Of a DNA stretch of 16,344 nucleotides, positions 8,935 through 16,044 are shown piece after piece (positions within the stretch are counted from its first letter, which is position 1; each line of letters begins with the position of its first letter). The position numbers were made by a program, and so were the translations under genes. Origin of the DNA: Chrysochromulina parva (taxonomy: Eukaryota > Haptophyta > Prymnesiales > Chrysochromulinaceae); assembly GCA_002887195.1 (NCBI GenBank), contig PJAB01001205.1, forward strand, positions 1 to 16,344, given 5' to 3'. The notes beneath the pieces are model-generated. The model was given only the letters and a program-made list of their open reading frames with translations, had not been told where the DNA came from and searched no databases.

Positions 8935-9058
8935 GTAGCCGGTTCGCTCGGTAAACTTAAGACTTGTGTATAGAACGCGGAACAGTGGAACTCCGAACCG
9001 CCGAATAAAGCTGAGCGAATGACGAGAGACAGGATCGATGATGTGGAAAATTGTCCCT

Positions 9059-11764
9059 TTAAAGCACCAGGCTCGCGCGCGAGCGGAGCTCTGGCGAGAT
9101 TGCTTTCTCGCTCGGCGCTCCCGTGAGCACGACAAAGAGCAGCCCGCGCTTGTGGAGGATGCGCTTGTGGACCGAGTGCGCGACCACCGATGGCGAGTCC
9201 TCGACCATCTCCCGGATCATGAGCTCCGACGCGCTCGTCGGCGCGAGCAACTCGACTGCGACCCGCGGCACGAGATCGCGCAGATCGAGGATCTCGTCAC
9301 GGAGTGAACGAGCGTCGCGGGTGTCGTACAGCGAGCGGTTCATCTTGACTTCAGTCACATCCACACGGCGGATGAGCCCCAGCGCGCCGCCCTCGCCGGT
9401 GCCGCCATGCGCGACTGGGGGCGCCGGAAGCACATCCGCGAGCGCATCGAGCAGCGCTGCCGCGAGCGCCCTGGGGGCGGGCTGGTCCGTGCACAGCACG
9501 ACGGCCGGAGCTAGTGCATTCGCGAGATAAAGGTCGACGATGAGCCCAAGAGACAACAGGGCATCGCCCGGCGGGCTGACTGGTGCGCCCCCCGGGGGGC
9601 CGCCCCCCGGAGGCGTGGGGAGGCCGGCGCCGTAGCGGGCGCACACTCGAGAGAGAATCTGGTCGGTACGAGCGTCGAGTCGTCGACAGTCCGTAGGGGC
9701 CAAGTTGCCATACGGGCCTGGGCGCAACTCAAGCTCATCAGCGGCGCCGCCACCTTCGCCGCCCGAGACGGCGCGGGTCCCAATCTCCCCAATCTCCAAG
9801 GTGAGGCGTACCGGTCGGCTGAGGAGGCTGGTGCGCTGCGGGCTGGTGGTCTCGTCGTCGGCCGCGGCCGTTGCAGCCGGATCCGCGCTTGCGACGGTGA
9901 GGTGGGTGGTTGAGTAGCCGAGAGCCGCCTCGTCCGGTACAGATCGTTTCGCAACCTTGGACGCTCGAGACCCGTCGTCGAGCTCGCGCGCCCGATACGG
10001 CGCTTGACCTGCGAGCTGCGCGTTGAGCATGGTGATGGCATACGCCGCGACGGCGCGCAGGAGACGCACGAGCGGACGCACGTCTCCGACGCCGAGGTCG
10101 AGACGCATGTCAATGCCGAGGCATTCGTTCGAAGCCGCTGAGGGAGGGGCGCGATCAGGTGCGCCATGCTCCGCACTAGCGAGACCCTCCGCTATCAGGG
10201 TGCGCAGCATGGCGCCGCCCAGGGCAGCGCGCTGGGCGCCGCCGACGGGCTGGATGGTCACGCACTCGAGCGAGGCGAACAGCGTGCAAGCCTTGAGCGC
10301 CGCGGCCGCCGCGTCGCACAGTGTGTAGTTGGAGGTGAAGCATACGATTAGGTCGGGATGGGCTGCGGACTTGCGGAAGCGCTCGGCGAGAAGCTTGGCG
10401 ACGGCGAGCTGCGTGCCGCCGGCACCGCCCGATACGGCGCCGTCGTCTCCGCCGGGCGAGGAGCCCAATAGCTCGCGCGCCGCACTGGGCGTCCGCCCGC
10501 GCGCCCTCTCGGGCGTCTGCTCGGGCGTCTGCTCGGGCGCCGTATCGGGCATCTCCTCGAGCGCGAGCAGGAGCAGGCGTGGCTCGGTCGCGCTCAAAGG
10601 CTCGCGTGCCATCTCGACCACGTGCACCACCGAGAGGTCGTTGTTGTTCGGCCGGCGCTGGAGCTCTAGATCCAGATGCGCTACCGGCTTGTTGAGGTTT
10701 TGCTTGACGAAGGCACCGAGCAGCTCCGGGTGCAGGAAGGCGCGCACGGTGGCACTGAGGGCGGGTAGGAGGGCGCGGACGATCGACGACTTGCCCGAGC
10801 CCGCAGCGCCGTGCAGGTACAGGCAGATGGGCGTCTGCGGCCGCAAGCAGGCACGCAGCCGGAGCGCTCCATTACGATCGATGAGGCACGATCGGAACCA
10901 GCGAAGGAGGCAGGGCTCAAGGCTCGCCCGGATCTCATACGACGGGTAGTACTGCTGCCAGCGGAGCTCCCGCCAGAGGCGCGCCGTCATCGCCTGGCTC
11001 AGAAGCTCGACATCTGGCTCGCGCATCAAGCGGCGTAACGCAGGGATCCACGCGAAGGAGCGCGGACGCTGCTGTGCTTCATGCACGCTCTTGTCGTACA
11101 GGAGCACGGAGAGGCGCACGCGCGAGGGGTGCGGGCTGGTGACCAGCGTCGCATCCTGCACTTGCACGCCGGTCTCCTCGCAGAAGCGCGCCAGGCACGC
11201 ATTGGACAACGATGAGTGAGTCGCAAGGAGTTGTTGCCACACGCGTGTGAGCTGCAGCTCGGTGGCGCCCATGGGCTGGCACGCGGCGCAAATGGCGCGG
11301 CGCACAAGGGCTTCCATCTGCGCCTCGGCCTGTGCACCGTCGTCGTCGTCGTTGTCCACGACTCGTGCGTGCTCGATCGCTTGGCTGGCTGCGGCGTCAA
11401 GGGGTGCGAGCGCCTCGGCCAACTCTGCTGTTGGCCTCAGCGTGCGAAAGCGCGAGGCGAGGCGACGTGCAAGCAGCTGCCGGCGAATGGACTGGAATTT
11501 ACGCTCCAGGTCGTCGTGGCCGTCGTCCAAACCGCACATGAGGCGCAGCATCCACCCGTCTGGCGAGGCGGGCGCTTTGTCACCGCCTTCCGGATTGATG
11601 AGATAGACTGCAAACCCAGGCGGAGAGGACTGATGCGTGGCCCGCAAACCCGCAGCGCATAGTAGTTGAACAACCTCGGGAGCCTGCTCAGCGCCGCTGC
11701 CCTTGAGGCGCCGCAGTGAGAGGGGCGAATCGAGGAGCGCGACGATGTCCATCGGGACTTGCAT
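9059..11764 (-). CDS. Large P-loop NTPase, AAA+-like, family not recognised (901 aa)
   Basis: The frame runs from ATG 11764 (MQVPMDIVALLD; a TTG precedes it) to TAA. Residues 1-310 are mostly alpha-type with no known domain. A clear Walker A, GAAGSGKS, lies at 319-326 after the hydrophobic strand ICLYLH. A hydrophobic strand LLLLAL ending in E403-E404 is the best Walker B candidate, with Glu where Asp is usual. IVCFTSN, ending at N479, fits an AAA+ sensor-1 strand. Further on come Pro/Gly-rich and acidic linkers. A C-terminal block contains the strand LLFVVLTG and then ISPELRSR at about 889-896, resembling an AAA+ arginine-finger segment. It sits at the very C-terminus with no lid domain after it. 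The likely activity is NTP binding and hydrolysis; substrate and pathway are unknown. It is head-to-head with the kinesin, 195 bp away. A missed 3' exon is possible. Confidence 0.8.
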   Translation of the reverse strand: MQVPMDIVALLDSPLSLRRLKGSGAEQAPEVVQLLCAAGLRATHQSSPPGFAVYLINPEGGDKAPASPDGWMLRLMCGLDDGHDDLERKFQSIRRQLLARRLASRFRTLRPTAELAEALAPLDAAASQAIEHARVVDNDDDDGAQAEAQMEALVRRAICAACQPMGATELQLTRVWQQLLATHSSLSNACLARFCEETGVQVQDATLVTSPHPSRVRLSVLLYDKSVHEAQQRPRSFAWIPALRRLMREPDVELLSQAMTARLWRELRWQQYYPSYEIRASLEPCLLRWFRSCLIDRNGALRLRACLRPQTPICLYLHGAAGSGKSSIVRALLPALSATVRAFLHPELLGAFVKQNLNKPVAHLDLELQRRPNNNDLSVVHVVEMAREPLSATEPRLLLLALEEMPDTAPEQTPEQTPERARGRTPSAARELLGSSPGGDDGAVSGGAGGTQLAVAKLLAERFRKSAAHPDLIVCFTSNYTLCDAAAAALKACTLFASLECVTIQPVGGAQRAALGGAMLRTLIAEGLASAEHGAPDRAPPSAASNECLGIDMRLDLGVGDVRPLVRLLRAVAAYAITMLNAQLAGQAPYRARELDDGSRASKVAKRSVPDEAALGYSTTHLTVASADPAATAAADDETTSPQRTSLLSRPVRLTLEIGEIGTRAVSGGEGGGAADELELRPGPYGNLAPTDCRRLDARTDQILSRVCARYGAGLPTPPGGGPPGGAPVSPPGDALLSLGLIVDLYLANALAPAVVLCTDQPAPRALAAALLDALADVLPAPPVAHGGTGEGGALGLIRRVDVTEVKMNRSLYDTRDARSLRDEILDLRDLVPRVAVELLAPTSASELMIREMVEDSPSVVAHSVHKRILHKRGLLFVVLTGAPSEKAISPELRSRASLVL
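9588..9599. repeat. C6G6 palindrome within Gly/Pro-rich codons
   Basis: CCCCCC directly followed by GGGGGG, then another C6 run at 9603-9608. It encodes the Gly/Pro-rich linker GGGPPGGAP of the P-loop protein. This is strongly self-complementary DNA. Confidence 0.85.
10509..10556. repeat. 12-bp tandem repeat, four degenerate units, in coding DNA
   Basis: TCGGGCGTCTGC at 10509 and 10521 is exact; related units start at 10533 and 10545. The minus strand encodes repeated PEQT between the Walker B candidate and sensor 1 of the P-loop protein. The frame is preserved. Confidence 0.8.
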
Positions 11765-11959
11765 CAATCCTTGCCCCCGTTTCCGGATGTTTACTTTGAG
11801 CCTCTGCGTTAAAGCCGGAGATGTACAGTACTTAACAAATTGAAATATCTGATGAGTTTCTCAATCAGCCGCGAAAAGGCCGCCGCGACCGCGAGCGACG
11901 AAGACGTTCGATCGTGCGCCGCTTTGGGTGCGCGAGCCGACGAGAAGGCGTAGTACAGA
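11765..11959. promoter_or_regulatory. Head-to-head (divergent) promoter region
   Basis: Only 195 bp separate the ATG of the minus-strand P-loop gene (11764) from the ATG of the plus-strand kinesin (11960). Both promoters and 5' UTRs must therefore overlap or lie very close, unless 5' exons exist elsewhere. The centre (about 11800-11870) is AT-rich, and the kinesin side is GC-rich. No canonical TATA box was found, nor an RFX X-box of the kind seen at some ciliary genes. Confidence 0.6.
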
Positions 11960-14900
11960 ATGCCACCAGGCATGCGCCGCCAGAATAGCTCGAGCAGCTC
12001 ATCGGACCTCGCTCGGCTTGAGACGCAGTATGTCAACGTCGCCGTCACGCTGCGCTGCCGGCCGAAGATCAGCGCGCTCGACGAGGACGGCGGCATTCCC
12101 TCCCCGCTCGGGGCCGAGATCAACATTGAAGGCGAACGCGCGTGCAATTTTAAGGGTGTGGCGTACAAGTTTTCGCAAACGTACGGGCCGGAAACGTCCA
12201 CATCGGACATCTTCGATGTGCATCGCGACGCCGTCTACGGAGTGCTCAACGGCTTTGACGTGACGCTGATGGCATACGGATCCACGGGCAGCGGCAAGAC
12301 GTTTACGATGCTGGGGACCGAAGAGAAGCCCGGGCTGACGCCGCTGGCCATCGACGCGCTCTTCGAGCGCATCGCCAAGGGCGGCTCCTCGGGCCAGTCG
12401 TACGCGCTGCAGGTCTCGGCGATGGAGCTCATCGAGGAGCGGTGCGTCGACCTGCTACATGGCCGCGCGCCCATCGTGCTGCGCTCGGCGTCCAAGAGCG
12501 ACGGCGGGCTCATCTTCCACGGCCTCAAGGAGGTGCCCGTGTCCACGAAAGCGGAGCTCATCGACCGCATTAGCGCCGCCACCGCTGGGCGTACGACCAC
12601 GGCCAACTACCGGCACGATGCTTCGTCGCGCTCGCACCTTATCGTGAGGCTGCGCGTCGACGGCGCGCGGCTGATCAGCTTGGGGAGTGCGCCGTCGCCA
12701 AGGGGCAGCACACTGGCCGCGGCGGCCGACGCCGAGGTGGCGACCGGTAGCTCAGCGCGCAGCGACGACGGTAGCGGCGGCGGCGACGGCGGCGAGGTCT
12801 CGCTCAAGGACGCAACGTCGGCGACTCTGACGCTGATCGACCTCGCCGGCTCCGAGGCCGCGCTCCTCAACACCAACGCCGCCGCGGTCGCCCAGGGTAT
12901 CGGCATCAACAAGTCCCTCCATTGGCTCAAGGTGGCGGTGCATGAGCTCGCTGGCAAGCGGCCGCCGCAGCTTCGCAACTCGGCGCTCACGCGGCTGCTC
13001 ACCCCTTCCCTCACGGGTGGCGCCCACGTCGTGCTCGTCGTGTGCTGCTCCGTCGCGCCCGCGCCCTCGGCCGCGCGCGACGCCATTGACACCTTGCAGT
13101 TTGGCGAGGTGGCCGGCCGAGTGACGCTGCGCCCGACACGTCGCACGAACGTCGAGGGCGGTCAGCTGGGTCAACTGCAAGCACTGCTTGTGACTCTCGC
13201 GGACGACAAGCTGGCGCTCGCCTCGGACGCGGCCGCGCTTCGGCAACAGGTCGACGGGTACGAGGAGCTCATCGCCGAGCTCAAGTCGACACTCGTCAAC
13301 CAAGAGACGCTGGCGCGCGCGGAGAGTATGGCCTCGACGGCGGCGGCGCAGCTCGCCTCGGCGCAGCAACGCAACGCCGAGCTCGCGCGTAGGTGCGCCG
13401 CGGAGGAGGCCTCGAACGCCGCCCTCGCCGCACAGCTTGCCGAGGTCGAGGCCGCCGCGGCCGCCGCGACCGAGCGCAATCACGACCTGCTTGAAGCGAC
13501 GCGAGAAGCGAGTGTGCAGCGCCACACTCTCGAGTCGCGCCTAGCCGTGGCGCGCGATGATCTCTTGGGGCAGCAGAAGCTCGCAGCGTCGGCTGAGCAT
13601 GAGCTCGCCACACAGCGCGAGGCGGTCGGGGCGCTGCAGGCGCAGCTCGACTCGCTGCAGACCGCCTTAGAGTCTGAGCGTGCCACCGCCGCCAAGCGCG
13701 CGGCCGAGGCGGCGGCACTCGAGCAGACGAATTCGGCGCTGAACCAGAAGATTGCCGAGGCGCGCGAGGAGGTGCGGGCGAAGAACGACCTACTGCTCCT
13801 TCGGCACAAGCTGTACCGCAACCGCTCGGCACGACGGCCGAGCACCGCCGCGAGTCGCAGTGAATCTCCCCGGCCCTTCGGCGCTGGCATCGGAAGCTTC
13901 CCTGGCCAGCTGCGCGCGCCAGGCGGAGGAGCACAATCCCATCCGACGACGCCTACGGGCTACGCGCCAGAGAGCGGCGGCCGTGTGCTCCGCGCACCGG
14001 CCGATGCCGAGACCGCGGCGGCCGAGGCGGCCTATGAGGCGGCTCTAGAGGCGGCGGCGGCGGCCGTGTCGGCGGGCGCCGACATCCTGAAGGTTGAGCA
14101 CGAGGATGCGGAGAGCGCTTTGAAAGCGGCCATCGCCTCGACGAGCCTTGGGAGCGAGCTGGAGAGCGCGCTCCAGAACGCGAGCGCCAGCGAATGCGTG
14201 GATACCAGCTTAGCGAGCTTGAGCACCGCCTCTACGACGTCGCGCGGTGTAGCGGCGAGTGCTCCGCCGGCATCAGCGGAGGGAGTCGCCGATGAGCAGC
14301 CGTTTGAACCGGCACTAGCGCTCCCGTCGCCCCCACATTCACGTCGCGTCAGCATCGAGACGATCCCCCCGCCGTCGCCGCCCCCCCACGCCGCCCCCAC
14401 CGCCCTTGGCACTGATGACGATGGCTGGGGCCGCTTGCAGGGCCATGCATGGCCCCTGCAGGGCGGAGGCCAGGGCGGCGGCCATTTCCTGAGGACCTCT
14501 GCTGAGCTCCATGCGCGCCCTCCATCGGCGTCCACTGCCCCGTCGGCCGGCGAAGCGAGTGCTTCGGCGCCAACTCTGCCGTCGGCGGCTCTTCCGGTGC
14601 CAGCGTCGCCGGCGCGCTCCCTTCGGTGTGCGACGCCCGCTCTCGATCTGCTCGCCTCGCGCTCGACGGGTGCAGCGACGCCCCCAGCGCACCGCACCGC
14701 CGGCGGGTTTGCGACGTTCGCGCTGCTGGACACGAGTCAAAGTGGCGGCGGCGCGGCCGGGCCGCCGCCCCCCGAGCCCGCGCAGTCGCCGCCGCATCCC
14801 TCTCGCCCCGTGTCCATCTCGTCCCGGGCCGTCGATGAAGCTCGACGAAGCTCGACGAAGCTCGACGAAGCTCGACAGGCCGTGGACGAAACGGCCTCGC

Positions 14901-15283
14901 TCTCCGCCGTCGCCCGCTCCGACGACGTGCCCGGCCGGTCGTTCGCCGCGCGGGGCCGCACGGCTCTGCTCGTGTCGAGCCTCGATAAGGATCGCATCAC
15001 GGGGGGGAGCCTCGCGTCGTCGCGTCGCGGGCTTGCGGGCGCGGAGCCCGCGGGCTCGCTGCTAGCTCGCGAGTGGATCGAAGAGCACAAGCTCGAGCAC
15101 CAGAGCGGCGCCGCGCGCCCTATGAGCGGCTCTGCGGCGCTCAGCACAGCGCTCGGCGGCTCGGGCTCGGACGCTGTCAGCATGGCTGTCGCACGCGCGG
15201 CGGAGGCGCGACGCCGTGCGGAGGGACTGATGTCGAGTGACACCGCGCGCCCCCCGCCATGGAGGCGGACGGATGCGCGCTAA
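11960..15283 (+). CDS. Kinesin, N-terminal motor, coiled coil and long disordered tail (1107 aa)
   Basis: This is a microtubule motor ATPase. ATG 11960 has A at -3 and an in-frame TAG three codons upstream. The motor spans about residues 25-388. It has strand VNVAVTLRCRP, P-loop GSTGSGKT (107-114, with Ser where most kinesins have Gln) and switch I ending SSRSH (222-226). The usual Asn of NxxSSRSH is His219. Switch II is DLAGSE (294-299), followed by GIGINKSLHWL and a TLQFGEVAGRV end. A Gly/Ser/Ala-rich insert of roughly 40 residues lies between SSRSH and switch II. An Ala/Glu-rich coiled coil runs from about 398 to 615, then a long low-complexity Ser/Pro/Ala tail with a short coil near 690-735. 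The motor-first order suggests plus-end movement, by family knowledge. The subfamily was not assigned. It shares a divergent promoter region with the P-loop gene. Confidence 0.95.
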   Translation: MPPGMRRQNSSSSSSDLARLETQYVNVAVTLRCRPKISALDEDGGIPSPLGAEINIEGERACNFKGVAYKFSQTYGPETSTSDIFDVHRDAVYGVLNGFDVTLMAYGSTGSGKTFTMLGTEEKPGLTPLAIDALFERIAKGGSSGQSYALQVSAMELIEERCVDLLHGRAPIVLRSASKSDGGLIFHGLKEVPVSTKAELIDRISAATAGRTTTANYRHDASSRSHLIVRLRVDGARLISLGSAPSPRGSTLAAAADAEVATGSSARSDDGSGGGDGGEVSLKDATSATLTLIDLAGSEAALLNTNAAAVAQGIGINKSLHWLKVAVHELAGKRPPQLRNSALTRLLTPSLTGGAHVVLVVCCSVAPAPSAARDAIDTLQFGEVAGRVTLRPTRRTNVEGGQLGQLQALLVTLADDKLALASDAAALRQQVDGYEELIAELKSTLVNQETLARAESMASTAAAQLASAQQRNAELARRCAAEEASNAALAAQLAEVEAAAAAATERNHDLLEATREASVQRHTLESRLAVARDDLLGQQKLAASAEHELATQREAVGALQAQLDSLQTALESERATAAKRAAEAAALEQTNSALNQKIAEAREEVRAKNDLLLLRHKLYRNRSARRPSTAASRSESPRPFGAGIGSFPGQLRAPGGGAQSHPTTPTGYAPESGGRVLRAPADAETAAAEAAYEAALEAAAAAVSAGADILKVEHEDAESALKAAIASTSLGSELESALQNASASECVDTSLASLSTASTTSRGVAASAPPASAEGVADEQPFEPALALPSPPHSRRVSIETIPPPSPPPHAAPTALGTDDDGWGRLQGHAWPLQGGGQGGGHFLRTSAELHARPPSASTAPSAGEASASAPTLPSAALPVPASPARSLRCATPALDLLASRSTGAATPPAHRTAGGFATFALLDTSQSGGGAAGPPPPEPAQSPPHPSRPVSISSRAVDEARRSSTKLDEARQAVDETASLSAVARSDDVPGRSFAARGRTALLVSSLDKDRITGGSLASSRRGLAGAEPAGSLLAREWIEEHKLEHQSGAARPMSGSAALSTALGGSGSDAVSMAVARAAEARRRAEGLMSSDTARPPPWRRTDAR
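14440..14455. other. 16-bp perfect palindrome in the kinesin tail
   Basis: GGGCCATGCATGGCCC reads the same on both strands. Flanking TGCA and TGCA extend the symmetry with a one-base bulge. It encodes part of LQGHAWPLQ. Confidence 0.75.
14837..14876 (+). repeat. 10-bp tandem repeat, four perfect copies, inside the kinesin frame
   Basis: GAAGCTCGAC at 14837, 14847, 14857 and 14867. Because 10 is not a multiple of three, successive copies are read in different frames, giving DEARRSSTKLDEAR. Gaining or losing one copy would frameshift the last 135 or so codons. Confidence 0.95.
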
Positions 15284-15302
15284 CGCGAGGATAACGCGAG
15301 GA
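15281..15302. repeat. 11-bp tandem duplication spanning the kinesin stop codon
   Basis: TAACGCGAGGA is repeated exactly at 15281 and 15292. The first copy begins with the kinesin TAA. Confidence 0.9.
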
Positions 15303-15669
15303 ACTCGACTGGCAGTGGCTACACTGCTCACTGGCACGGTCTCTCCTCCCCGTTCGTCGAGAACGAGATCCCGTAATGCCGTTAAAGATCAGCGAGACTT
15401 GATATAAAATTGATATGGATTGCGATGCACATCGCATCTGCGGAACACTCTGAAGTGACACGAGTGGTAACAGTCACCTCCGCCGTCGACCTCCGCCGAC
15501 GAGAATGGGCTATGGGCTACGGATCGGCGCTTTTTACTTTTAACTTTACCTTTTAGCTTTTATTTCCTGACGGCGACCGCACCGCTCTCGTCCGACCTCC
15601 GTAACCAACCGCTGGCAGACCACAGCTGTGCTGTATTGCTGTGCCAGAACCGAGAGCCAACCGTAGATT
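15284..15669. other. Convergent intergenic spacer (3' ends of kinesin and Gly-rich gene)
   Basis: No gene was recognised. It holds the 3' UTRs of two converging genes. A TATAAAA at 15403-15409 could act as a variant poly(A) signal for the kinesin. A near-palindrome, TGCGATG-CA-CATCGCA, lies at 15421-15436. A T-rich tract lies at 15530-15566. Confidence 0.65.
15559..15564 (-). terminator. AATAAA poly(A) signal candidate for the Gly-rich gene
   Basis: The minus strand reads AATAAA about 106 nt past the TGA at 15670, inside an A-rich stretch (T-rich on plus, 15530-15566). Placement and orientation fit a 3'-end signal. Confidence 0.5.
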
Positions 15670-16012
15670 TCAATTGAATCGCCTGAACCCATCTCCAGGC
15701 GGCAGCGTCTGCCGATGGTATCCACTCGGGTATGGGTGCTCGCCGCCCGTGCCGTCGGCGTTGCTGTACCCGCCGCTGTTGCCACCGCAGTGGCCAGCAT
15801 CGTAGCCTCCACCGCTGTTGCCGCTGTTGCCGCCATAGCCACCGTTGGCGCTGCCACGGTAGTCGCCACCGCCGCCGCCGCCGCCGCCGCCGCCACTGCC
15901 AGCGGCGCCACTGTAGCCACCGCCGTGGCCAGCATCGTAGCCTCCACCGCTGTTGCCGTAGTAGCCACCACCACAGCCACTGTTGGCGCTGCCGCGGTAG
16001 TCGCCGCCGCCC

Positions 16013-16044
<32 letters not shown>

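Larger units (their letters stand above)
8409..9058. other. Intergenic region: IQ/WW promoter side and P-loop gene 3' side
   Basis: Both flanking genes read leftward. The part next to 8409 should be 5' UTR and promoter of the IQ/WW gene; the part next to 9058 is 3' flank of the P-loop NTPase gene. There is a sharp composition change at about 8715: GC-rich with long G runs to the left, AT-rich and palindrome-rich to the right. GAACGTC occurs twice, 10 bp apart, at 8433 and 8443. A TATAAAA at 8893-8899 is on the plus strand, away from either gene. A TGACGTC bZIP-type core lies at 8858-8864. No gene was recognised. Confidence 0.65.

Noticed and set aside
8936..8960. GGTTCG sequence resembling a tRNA T-arm
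   Set aside because: No acceptor stem, D-arm or anticodon arm can be fitted around it.
8920..9135. Possible extra C-terminal exon for the P-loop NTPase on the minus strand
   Set aside because: The frame runs into AT-rich, palindromic non-coding DNA and contributes no lid-like helices; no strong donor was seen at the gene end.
12752..13525. A 257-codon minus-strand frame inside the kinesin
   Set aside because: It is antisense to the motor and coiled-coil coding sequence, whose kinesin motifs are unmistakable.
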